DNA of 48,618 nt from CAYVUI01 sp964454745 (lineage in GTDB: Bacteria; Planctomycetota; Phycisphaerae; Sedimentisphaerales; Anaerohalosphaeraceae): NCBI GenBank assembly GCA_964454745.1, contig CAYVUI010000015.1, forward strand, positions 1-48,618, given 5' to 3'. Every line of letters begins with the position of its first letter. The stretch's first letter is position 1. Under the pieces are notes generated by a model. The model saw only the letters and a list, made by a program, of their open reading frames with translations. It searched no databases and was not told the origin of the DNA. The position numbers were made by a program, and so were the translations under genes. Below are positions 8,380-15,735 of this stretch, piece after piece.

Positions 8380-9408
8380 ATGACGGATACGGCATCGCAG
8401 ACAAGACGTTCGGGGGCGAATGAGTCCGGGATCAGCGTGGTGATTCCAGCGTATAATATCGAGGATTATATCGCGCGGGCGGTGCGAAGTGCACTTTGCC
8501 AGGCCCGGCCGGCCGATGAGATTATCGTGGTTAACGACGGCTCGACGGATGGAACGCGGGAGGTACTGGCGGAATTCGGCGATTCTATACAGGTAATTGA
8601 CCAGGAGAACCGCGGGCTTTCGGGGGCGAGGAATACCGGGATCCGGGCGTCGCGTTTTGCATGGATCGCGTTCCTGGATGGGGATGACCAGTGGCTGGAA
8701 GGGTATTTGGCCGGTCAGGAGGCGGCGATTGCAGCGGCCCGTGAGCAGGTGATGTGGTCGTTTGGGAATTTTACCCGGTATCTGCACGCGGAGGAGCGGC
8801 GGAGCGTTTGTTTTGATCCCAATCGGGCGAAGGCGGCGATGGGTGAGAAGGGATATTTTGAGAATTATTTCGCGGCCTCGGCTGCGGGTTTTCACGGTTT
8901 TCCGGGCACGATAATGATCCATCGGGAGGTGTTCGATACGGTTGGCTTTTTTGATGAGCAGCAGGGTTTTGCCGAGGATTTGGATATGTGGTATCGGATA
9001 TCGTATCAGTATCCGAAGGTGGCCTGCTGCACAGAGCCGTGTTCGATTTACTATCTCGACCGGCCGGGGACGCTGACCGAGACCTGGAAGGATACGAAAA
9101 CCGAGGCCCTGATTGAACTGGTATCGCGGCATTTGCCCCTGGCGCGGGAGGCGGGGCTTGGCGAGGATTTTGAAAAGCTCGTGGGCATGCAGGTTCGGTC
9201 ATGGATCCGGGCGGAACTGTTCCATGACCGGCCGGAGCTGATAAGGAGGATGCTCCGGGAATTTCGTGCGTATCTAAGCGGGGGGTTTGTAATATTGATC
9301 CGGCTTTTGATGGTCTGCCCGGGGCTGACGAGGCGGATGTGCCGTTTGATCTCGCGGATTGTGCGGCGACTTGGCCTGCGTAAGCGGGTGGTTCGGAGGC
9401 CCGGCTGA
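8380..9408 (+). CDS. Family 2 glycosyltransferase (second of three tandem paralogues)
   Basis: GT-A fold sugar transferase. After a short polar N-terminus it shows SGISVVIPAYNIEDYIARAV, NDGSTDGT, then NRGLSGARNTGI and WIAFLDGDDQW. EDLDMWYRISY corresponds to the acceptor-side acidic region. The C-terminus is strongly basic (GLRKRVVRRPG) and closely resembles that of the next gene (LRKQVVRSPGK), which supports duplication within the locus. The ATG at 8380 is preferred over a GTG two codons upstream. The stop overlaps the next start by one base (TGATG), implying translational coupling. The specific sugar is unknown. Confidence 0.9.
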   Translation: MTDTASQTRRSGANESGISVVIPAYNIEDYIARAVRSALCQARPADEIIVVNDGSTDGTREVLAEFGDSIQVIDQENRGLSGARNTGIRASRFAWIAFLDGDDQWLEGYLAGQEAAIAAAREQVMWSFGNFTRYLHAEERRSVCFDPNRAKAAMGEKGYFENYFAASAAGFHGFPGTIMIHREVFDTVGFFDEQQGFAEDLDMWYRISYQYPKVACCTEPCSIYYLDRPGTLTETWKDTKTEALIELVSRHLPLAREAGLGEDFEKLVGMQVRSWIRAELFHDRPELIRRMLREFRAYLSGGFVILIRLLMVCPGLTRRMCRLISRIVRRLGLRKRVVRRPG

Positions 9409-10394
9409 TGGGCAGCGAGCAGGTCAGTGTAATCATTCCGACGTATAACCGGGCGGATATGGTGCCCCGCGCCGTCGAAAGCGTGCTCAAGCAAAGCCGC
9501 CGGCCCGGTGAGGTGATCGTTGTCGATGACGGTTCGCGGGACGCGACGATGGAGGCCCTCGAGCGGTTCGGGGCGGATATTATTTATGTGAAAAAGCCAA
9601 ACGGGGGCGTGTCGTCGGCGCGGAACTTCGGGATTGCCCGGGCAAAGGGCGATTGGATTGCATTCCTGGATTCAGACGACGAATGGATGCCGGGCAAGCT
9701 CGAACGCCAGCTTGCGGTGATCCGCCGGCACCCGGAACTGGTGTGGGTCAGCGGTAATTTTGAGAGCTGTTTGTGTGCTACCGGCAGACGCGGACTTCGG
9801 ATGCAGGAGGCGAAACTGGCCCGGCATGTGAAGGATGGGGTGATCGAGGATGTGTTTGCCGCGTGGGCCGATGAGGTGGTGACCTGGACGGGGACCATGC
9901 TGGTGAAGAAGCAAGCTCTCGAAAAGGCCGGGGGGTTTGATGAGCAGATGAACCGGGCGGAGGACCTCGATCTGTGGATTCGGATAGCCCTGGATAATCC
10001 GCGGGTGGGTTTTGTTACCGAGCCTTTGGGGGTGTATCACCTGCATGCGGAGGAGAGTTTGATCCTGGCGGTTGGCAGCGAAACGGCATTTTGTGACTTT
10101 ATTGTGCAAAATATTGACCGGGCCCGGCAGGCGGGTGTTGGGCAGGGTTTTTTACAATACGCCAATCTGCTGGTTCGCCGGCGGATACGGCAGTTGTATT
10201 TTGTCCACGGTGCGAAAGAGCGAATTAAGGAAATTTTGGAGCGGGTGGGCTTTTTACTTTCCTCGAAGTATCGTCTCATGACGAAAATGCTGATTTTCTG
10301 GCCGAGGGGTACGCGCCTGGGCGTTCACTTGATTAGTAAGGTCGTAAGGACATTGCGATTACGAAAACAGGTGGTTCGGTCACCAGGTAAGTGA
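9408..10394 (+). CDS. Family 2 glycosyltransferase (third of three tandem paralogues)
   Basis: GT-A fold sugar transferase with VSVIIPTYNRADMVPRAVE, DDGSRDAT (Arg replaces Thr in the usual DDGSTD), NGGVSSARNFGI and WIAFLDSDDEW. The metal-binding DxD-like pair is intact. EDLDLWIRIAL lies in the acceptor region. The basic C-terminus matches the second paralogue. It is coupled to that gene by a one-base overlap. It converges with the minus-strand GT4 gene, leaving only six bases between the two stop codons, and no terminator is visible between them. Confidence 0.9.
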   Translation: MGSEQVSVIIPTYNRADMVPRAVESVLKQSRRPGEVIVVDDGSRDATMEALERFGADIIYVKKPNGGVSSARNFGIARAKGDWIAFLDSDDEWMPGKLERQLAVIRRHPELVWVSGNFESCLCATGRRGLRMQEAKLARHVKDGVIEDVFAAWADEVVTWTGTMLVKKQALEKAGGFDEQMNRAEDLDLWIRIALDNPRVGFVTEPLGVYHLHAEESLILAVGSETAFCDFIVQNIDRARQAGVGQGFLQYANLLVRRRIRQLYFVHGAKERIKEILERVGFLLSSKYRLMTKMLIFWPRGTRLGVHLISKVVRTLRLRKQVVRSPGK

Positions 10395-10400
10395 CAGGGT

Positions 10401-11498
10401 TTATTTTCCGGCCAGGTTTGTGTAAAGGGCGTTTATTTTTTTAAGGAAGTTTTGGAGTGAATATTGCCCGGCTGTTTTGCGGGCATTTTCGATAAGTTTC
10501 GTTTTCAGATCAGGATCGTTGAGGAGGTTTTCAATTGCGCGGGCATGTTCTTCTGGAGTATTTGTGGAATTAATGAGTGCGTTTTCTTCATGTTTTGTCA
10601 CATCGGATATTCCATCTGCGCCGGAAGTGACAAGGGGGATGCCCATGGCCAGCCATTCTACTGTAGAAACAGGGAATGCATCCTGTCGCGACGGCATAAG
10701 GCCGATATCACAGGCGGCAAGAAAAGCGGGTACATCATCGATATGGCCGAGATAATGGGTTTGATTTGAGAGTTTGAGAGTTTTAGCTTTTTCTTTAAGA
10801 ATTTCCATCATTGGTCCCGTTCCTGCAAAAGCAAGATGGGAAGGAATATTTTTTTTTCGAAGTTGGTTGAGTGTTTCAAGGGCAATATCAGAACCCTTAA
10901 TCTTACTAAGACGACCCAAAAAGCCTATAAGAGTTACTTTTTTTGGAAGTCCAAGTTCTTGGCGACATGTGTGCTTATTGTATTTTTCAGGGATGAATCG
11001 TTCAAGATCGACCGCATTAGGAATGAGGGTAATTTTATCTTTAGAGATGTGAATTTTTTCATAAAGATAATTTTCGATTGGTGTCGAAACTGCAATCGTA
11101 TGGTCGATTCTTTTTTTTAAGCAATGGATAAAAAGGCGATATAGTGAAAAATCCAGTCCCTTGTGAAAAATAGGGCCATGTTCGTGGGCGATGAGTTTTG
11201 TATTTGTCTTGTTTTTAATAAGCATTCCGGCGATTATGGATTTGTGCAGGTGGGCGTGAATGATGTCCACCTTTTGGTCCCGGCCGATTTCCGATAGCTT
11301 TTTCAGCTTGCCGGGGTGATATGGGGGCAGATTGTGCGTTATGATCTCAGCATTCGGGGCCAGGGGCATCTGTCCGCAGCGGAGGGGAAAGATGATATGC
11401 CGCACGTCCGGGGCGGGATTTTCCGTGATCTGTTTGACTACGACCTGTGCACCCCCAAGCTCTAGATTATTGATAATGTGCAGTACTGTCAGCGGCAT
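10401..11498 (-). CDS. Family 4 glycosyltransferase (GT-B fold)
   Basis: Retaining sugar transferase of the GT4 family. The N-terminus LTVLHIINNLELGGAQVVV has the glycine-rich acceptor loop (LGGAQ), followed by DIIHAHLHKSIIAG and HEHGPIFH. The C-terminal Rossmann half starts around IGFLGRLSKIKG and ends with PSRQDAFPVSTVEWLAMGIP. That is the E-x7-E motif, but with Asp in place of the first Glu. At 365 residues it is ordinary length. Codon use is more AT-rich than in the flanking GT2 genes, notably between 10.75 and 11.2 kb, which may mean a different origin. Its start abuts the stop of the upstream GT4 gene, so the two are one transcription unit. Confidence 0.88.
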   Translation of the reverse strand: MPLTVLHIINNLELGGAQVVVKQITENPAPDVRHIIFPLRCGQMPLAPNAEIITHNLPPYHPGKLKKLSEIGRDQKVDIIHAHLHKSIIAGMLIKNKTNTKLIAHEHGPIFHKGLDFSLYRLFIHCLKKRIDHTIAVSTPIENYLYEKIHISKDKITLIPNAVDLERFIPEKYNKHTCRQELGLPKKVTLIGFLGRLSKIKGSDIALETLNQLRKKNIPSHLAFAGTGPMMEILKEKAKTLKLSNQTHYLGHIDDVPAFLAACDIGLMPSRQDAFPVSTVEWLAMGIPLVTSGADGISDVTKHEENALINSTNTPEEHARAIENLLNDPDLKTKLIENARKTAGQYSLQNFLKKINALYTNLAGK

Positions 11499-12605
11499 TT
11501 ATCGTTTTCCTGTGATTTTGCGAAAGAGGGTTTTGTACTGTTCGATTACGGAGGCGATGTCATAGTTCTGTTTGGCCCAGTTTTGGGCATTTTGCCCGAT
11601 TTCAACAAAGCGATTCCCTTCAAGCAGGAAGGAAAGACCCTGCTTTAGCTTTCCAAAATCATTTTTACAGGCGATTCCAAGGCTCTCTTTGGTCAGGACG
11701 TCATCGGGGTTAACGGTCAGCGAGAGGATCGGCGCAGCCGCAAGGGCGGCCTGGATAAAGGTATTGGGAAAGCCCTCGGACCGGCTTGTATTTACGAATA
11801 CTTTTGCCTGGGTAAAAAACGTGCGGGTTTTATGAAAGGGAACCTGCCCGAGGAAGGTAAGATTTGGGATTTTATCAGCGGCTTCTTTCAGGGCCGGGTA
11901 GTTTTTGTCATCCGTGGCCTGCGGGCAGATCATGGTAAAGCTTTCTGTTGGAAAGGCTTTGGCCAGTTCAAAAAATACCCGGGGCTGCTTAAAATCCGCC
12001 GAACGTGCGACCCAGAGAATGGTATTCTTGTTCTCAGGATCGGCCGGGCTGATCCGGTGAGCGTTGGGGATGACAATCGAGTCAACCTTTGCAGTATCGA
12101 GCAGATTTTTCTGATCGGTTACATTCTGGGTAATTACCGCGGAGGCCCGCCGCAGGGCCCGGGTAAACAACGGGCCAAGGAGTTTGTGTGTTTTTATCCA
12201 CGTGCCATCACACTCATCCGAATGGGCACTGCGGTAAATAAAATGTTTGTTCTTCTTTTTGCAGAACCAATTAATCAGGGGCACGCCCGGGGAGGCGGTT
12301 TTGGTGATGTAGATATCGGCCTCTGCTTTGTCCAGAGCTTTAAGCAATTTTGGGAAAGCAATAACTTTGGGAGTGGTTGGTTTAAAACTTTTCAGGATGC
12401 GGATATTCATCCGAGTTTCGTTTGGATCCTGGCCGTAGTCGGCAACGATGAAGTGGACATCAAAGGCATCGTCCCTGGCCAGCTCCGTCGCGATATAGAA
12501 AAGATCGACCTCGGCGCCCCCAAAAACGCTGTTTACATCCGGGTTAAACAGGGGGTATGCCTTGGGCATGACAAAGCAGACCTTGATTTTTTGATTCTCT
12601 GACAT
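11499..12605 (-). CDS. Family 4 glycosyltransferase (GT-B fold), variant E-x7-Q motif
   Basis: GT4-type sugar transferase. The ATG at 12605 gives MSENQKIKVCFVMPKAYPLF; a TTG at 12641 would add twelve residues and would lie almost on the terminator of the upstream gene. FGGAEVDLFYIATELA is the N-terminal glycine-rich loop. The C-terminal half contains NTILWVARSADFKQP and then NTSRSEGFPNTFIQAALAAAP. In this last motif the second glutamate of E-x7-E is glutamine, a variant also met in other GT4 enzymes. It sits 35 bases beyond the upstream terminator, and I see no independent promoter. Confidence 0.87.
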   Translation of the reverse strand: MSENQKIKVCFVMPKAYPLFNPDVNSVFGGAEVDLFYIATELARDDAFDVHFIVADYGQDPNETRMNIRILKSFKPTTPKVIAFPKLLKALDKAEADIYITKTASPGVPLINWFCKKKNKHFIYRSAHSDECDGTWIKTHKLLGPLFTRALRRASAVITQNVTDQKNLLDTAKVDSIVIPNAHRISPADPENKNTILWVARSADFKQPRVFFELAKAFPTESFTMICPQATDDKNYPALKEAADKIPNLTFLGQVPFHKTRTFFTQAKVFVNTSRSEGFPNTFIQAALAAAPILSLTVNPDDVLTKESLGIACKNDFGKLKQGLSFLLEGNRFVEIGQNAQNWAKQNYDIASVIEQYKTLFRKITGKR

Positions 12606-12639
12606 ACATATTAAGATACGTGTTTTCCGGCTTTTGGGC

Positions 12640-12677
12640 AATAAAAAAAAGCGGCGGGCCTTACAGCCAGCCGCTTT
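12640..12677 (-). terminator. Rho-independent terminator of the PEP-CTERM gene
   Basis: On the minus strand AAAGCGGC (12677-12670) pairs with GCCGCTTT (12655-12648) across a 14-base loop that can itself fold partly, followed by a run of eight T (12650-12643). It is 22 bases past the stop of the PEP-CTERM gene and directly before the next GT4 gene, which would need read-through or a hidden promoter. Confidence 0.75.
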
Positions 12678-12698
12678 AGGGATTGATATTCAGGCTGC

Positions 12699-13691
12699 TT
12701 AGCTTTTTTTTCTAAGCATCAATGCTCCCAGGCCCAACAGGGAAAGTGTAACCGGTTCCGGTACGGGTGTGATCTTTGTTATAATTGTTTCATTGGTTGT
12801 ATCATTCCATTCCATTGCATACATGGCTCCATCTGGACCAAGGTGCATCATAGTCCATGATTCTTCAAAAAGTGCAATTGGTTCAACGTCATTGATGCCG
12901 TTTACTTTCCAGAGTTTCCACCACTCACCATCATAAGCACCAGAGAAAAACATCGTGCCGTTGAAAAGCCCATCTGACTGGTCAATCATCAAACCACAGG
13001 CGGCATCAATTTGATGCCATTGAACCTGAGAACCGTCCGGATTCACCTGGAAAAGGCCCTGGTATGCATCCTCATGGTAATGAGCGGTAAGGAACATTTT
13101 TCCATCATATTTTGTGCCTTCGTCAAATTTTATTGAATGCATAGACTCGGAATGGCCATACCAATAACTGTTTAATACACTTTCCGTGCTTCCTGCAGGA
13201 GAAATAGCCTGAATCCTATCATCAATTCCACCTGTTGCATACATGAGGTTGCCGTAATTCCCTGTAGGATCAATAGCAAGACGACTGGGATCATTAATAT
13301 TTGATGTAAAAGTTGATACATTGCCATTTAGATCAACTTGAGTTATTTCACCACCACTTGGTGTGTCCGGGTCACCAACATAAAAATAATTACCATATGC
13401 TCCACCTGAGGAGTATTTGATGTTAAATGGGCTTGATACACTTGATGTGAAGACTGTGTCATTCTTTGCCCCATCTATTTTTACGATGTAACCGTCATGA
13501 GCATGGCGCGATCTAAAGTGTGTAGCATAAATCTCTCCATTGGGACCAAAGCAGAAGTCATAGCTTCTCCCGTAAACCGCAGTGCTGTAGGTGGTATAAA
13601 CCTCAGATTGATAATCAGGACTGGTAATTATCAAGGCGAAGGTTTGTGTACAAAGTACAACGATTGTGAGTGTGGTCAGAATTCTTCTCAT
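12699..13691 (-). CDS. Secreted PEP-CTERM protein with propeller-like repeats
   Basis: Exported 330-residue protein predicted to be sorted by an exosortase-type system. It begins with a signal peptide (MRRILTTLTIVVLCTQTFAL) and ends PVPEPVTLSLLGLGALMLRKKS broken into the PEP motif, a hydrophobic helix and a basic tail. The body has recurring short blocks rich in Gly, Asp and Tyr, such as FDFCFGPNGEIYATHF-like, DPTGNYGNLMYATGG, KYDGKMFLTAHY and DGLFNGTMFFSG, spaced like blades of an SMP-30/NHL-type beta-propeller. No catalytic residues are identifiable. It interrupts a glycosyltransferase cluster, has its own promoter and terminator, and is visibly more AT-rich than its neighbours. No exosortase is in the window. 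Surface anchoring and glycosylation are inference. Confidence 0.85.
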   Translation of the reverse strand: MRRILTTLTIVVLCTQTFALIITSPDYQSEVYTTYSTAVYGRSYDFCFGPNGEIYATHFRSRHAHDGYIVKIDGAKNDTVFTSSVSSPFNIKYSSGGAYGNYFYVGDPDTPSGGEITQVDLNGNVSTFTSNINDPSRLAIDPTGNYGNLMYATGGIDDRIQAISPAGSTESVLNSYWYGHSESMHSIKFDEGTKYDGKMFLTAHYHEDAYQGLFQVNPDGSQVQWHQIDAACGLMIDQSDGLFNGTMFFSGAYDGEWWKLWKVNGINDVEPIALFEESWTMMHLGPDGAMYAMEWNDTTNETIITKITPVPEPVTLSLLGLGALMLRKKS

Positions 13692-13716
13692 AGTTCCATC
13701 CTTTCCAATTTTTGCG

Positions 13717-13787
13717 CGTAATCCGCAATAGTAAAGAAATTTTCAGGAGAAACCGACAGGTGGGTTCCTCCTCCACCATTGATATAC
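13717..13787 (-). promoter_or_regulatory. 5' leader of the PEP-CTERM gene with two competing hairpins
   Basis: The leader contains GGTGG...CCACC, a five-base stem whose loop holds a Shine-Dalgarno-like AGGAGGAA. A second stem, AGGAG with CTCCT, uses part of the same bases, so the two cannot form together. The gene's own ribosome site (GGAAAGGA) is just before the ATG at 13691. Whether this is regulatory is unknown. Confidence 0.25.
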
Positions 13788-13816
13788 TTTTTATCGTATT
13801 TTGCCTATATTGTCAA
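13788..13816 (-). promoter_or_regulatory. Promoter of the PEP-CTERM gene
   Basis: On the minus strand a perfect TTGACA (13816-13811) is followed after exactly 17 bases by TAAAAA (13793-13788, four of six for -10). The expected leader is about 90 bases. Confidence 0.5.
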
Positions 13817-13830
13817 TGAAAAAATGCGGG

Positions 13831-14586
13831 CTATTTTTTGCGACAAATTACGATAATTGGGTAATATACGTTAAATGTGGTGCAGGAGGAGAGAAACAGC
13901 GATTTTATCGGTCCGGATTTTTGGAGCAAAGAGAGCGTTTTCCTGACCAGCGGGGCCTTTACTTTCCGGATTTCTTCGGTCGTGAACCGGTTTTTGAATT
14001 GTTCTTTTCCCAGCGAGAGGATTTCCACGGCTGGGGCGGTCTGCGTGAGCATTTTTCTGAACTTTCCCGGCGAGGTGAGGTTCAGGCTCTCGTACATCGG
14101 GTTGTATTTGCCGAGTATTTTTACCCAGATTCGTCCCGCGGCTTTGTTCAGGCACGGCAGCCACACTATCTTATAGTGCCCCTCGTAAAAGGAGTGGTAA
14201 TTTGGGACCACATGGTACATCATCCCGCCGGGCTTGAGTACCCGGGCCGATTCGCTGAGCATCCGCGGCAGGTCCGAGACATGTTCGAGCACCTGGAAGC
14301 TGGCGACCAGGTCGAAGGTATCATCCGGGAAGGGAAACGTGCGGCCGTCGTAGAGCTGCAGGTCCATGTCGGGGAAGGCCTTGGTAGACTGGGTATGGTA
14401 TACGCGGTTGACGTCGATGCCGGATGGGGCCATTTGCATTTTCCGGCAGGCGTCGCAGAACAGGCCGTTTTTAAAGCCGATTTCAAGGATTCGCTTGCCG
14501 GCGGGGTTGGGGATATTGCAGTCCGCCAGGAGCCGCTTTAGCTGGGTGTTTGCCTTGTAGACGAGATTTTCCGGGTGCTGGGCCAT
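13831..14586 (-). CDS. SAM-dependent methyltransferase (class I, type 11)
   Basis: Class I methyltransferase of 251 residues. Motif I is RILEIGFKNGLF near 34-45, with the usual E-x-G-x-x-x-G spacing but Phe-Lys in place of Cys-Gly. The acidic residue ending strand beta-2 is in GIDVNR. DTFDLVASFQVLEHVSDLP forms motif II, and ARVLKPGGMMYHVVPN the motif III region. The C-terminal third is variable and ends with a hydrophobic strand. It starts three bases after the upstream GT4 stop and is in the same operon. A role in methylating a sugar of the glycan is likely from context, but the substrate is not shown by sequence. Confidence 0.85.
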   Translation of the reverse strand: MAQHPENLVYKANTQLKRLLADCNIPNPAGKRILEIGFKNGLFCDACRKMQMAPSGIDVNRVYHTQSTKAFPDMDLQLYDGRTFPFPDDTFDLVASFQVLEHVSDLPRMLSESARVLKPGGMMYHVVPNYHSFYEGHYKIVWLPCLNKAAGRIWVKILGKYNPMYESLNLTSPGKFRKMLTQTAPAVEILSLGKEQFKNRFTTEEIRKVKAPLVRKTLSLLQKSGPIKSLFLSSCTTFNVYYPIIVICRKK

Positions 14587-14589
14587 GGT

Positions 14590-15735
14590 TTACTGCTTAC
14601 ACTTGCGGATTACGTCGCAAAAAAGCAATTCGTACCGCTCGGCGATGGCGGGCCACAGGAACGATTGGACTCTTTGCCTCGCCTGGTTTGAGAGGTCATT
14701 TCGCAGGTCAGGGTTATTTACGAGCGTAAGGATGTGTTCACGGATCCGGTTGATATCGCCGGGCTTTGTCACCAGGGCCGCGGGGCCGGTGACCTCGGTA
14801 CAACCGCCGGCGTCGGAGCTAATGATCGCCAGGCCTGCCGCCATGGCCTCAAGCAGGACGGTGGGAAAATTCTCAGCATTGGAGGTAAAGGCGAAAATCG
14901 AGGAGGTCTCGAACAATTCGATGAACCGTGGGTCGCTTTTGTCCAGCCAGCCGGTAAACTCCACGGGAACCTTTGAATCGCGGGCGATTTGCTCCAGCTC
15001 ACCGCGGTGCGGGCCGTCGCCGATGACCGTCGCGGTCCAGGGGATGTCAAGATCATGGATGGCGGCAAGAACGTGCTGAAAGCCCTTTCGCGGCAGCAGG
15101 CGGGAACACATCAGGATGCGGTTTTGCTTGTGATCCGCGGGGGCAAGGGCAATTTCGATACCGTTGGGGATCACCTCAACATTTGCGCCGGGCAGGTGCG
15201 AGACGATCAGGTTTTTGAGCGACTCGCTCGGGGAGATCAGCCCCTGGTTGTGGCGAGCGAGGAATTTCCATGCCGGGGTAATCAGCTTGTGGATGGCGGT
15301 AAAGCGGTCGGGATTGTAGCCGGGTACATCCGATCCGTGGCAGGTGACCACCAGCGGAACCTTGCGGATTTTGCCGACCAGCCATGCCGCGGGTGCGGTG
15401 GGGATGATAAAATGAGCATGGATGATATCGCAGGGCTTTTGCGCGGTCAGGGCGAGGGCTTTTTGGACCGCACTGGGCAGGTACGTTGCCATTTCGTGGG
15501 TATGGCAGATGTCCGGGCGTTTGCGAATGGCTGGAACGCGGTGGACCTTAAAGCCATGCATGGTCTCGCCGCGGGGCAGGTCTTTGTAGGCCATGGTGAT
15601 GACATCAATATTATGCCCGCGGGCCGCGAGGTGTTTGCAGAGCTGGAGGCTCATCGGGGCCGCGCCGCCGCCGACGGGCGGGAATTCGTAGTTCATGGTC
15701 AGGATGTTCAGGTTCTTGTCGCCGGGGCAGGTCAT
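14590..15735 (-). CDS. Family 4 glycosyltransferase (GT-B fold)
   Basis: GT4-type sugar transferase of 381 residues. The N-terminal half has NILTMNYEFPPVGGGAAPMS (glycine-rich acceptor loop), CDIIHAHFIIPTAPAAW and LVVTCHGSDVPGYN. The C-terminal donor domain runs through VIPNGIEIA, RILMCSRLLPRKGFQHVL, AFTSNAENFPTVLLEAMAAG (complete E-x7-E) and SSDAGGCTEV. Its start codon overlaps the stop of the upstream PMT-like gene (ATGA at 15735-15732), and its end is three bases from the methyltransferase, so the three genes are translationally close. The linkage formed is unknown. Confidence 0.9.
   Translation of the reverse strand: MTCPGDKNLNILTMNYEFPPVGGGAAPMSLQLCKHLAARGHNIDVITMAYKDLPRGETMHGFKVHRVPAIRKRPDICHTHEMATYLPSAVQKALALTAQKPCDIIHAHFIIPTAPAAWLVGKIRKVPLVVTCHGSDVPGYNPDRFTAIHKLITPAWKFLARHNQGLISPSESLKNLIVSHLPGANVEVIPNGIEIALAPADHKQNRILMCSRLLPRKGFQHVLAAIHDLDIPWTATVIGDGPHRGELEQIARDSKVPVEFTGWLDKSDPRFIELFETSSIFAFTSNAENFPTVLLEAMAAGLAIISSDAGGCTEVTGPAALVTKPGDINRIREHILTLVNNPDLRNDLSNQARQRVQSFLWPAIAERYELLFCDVIRKCKQ

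Noticed and set aside
13801..14541. Plus-strand frame opposite the methyltransferase
   Set aside because: The methyltransferase has clear SAM-binding motifs; the opposite frame is an antisense artefact.
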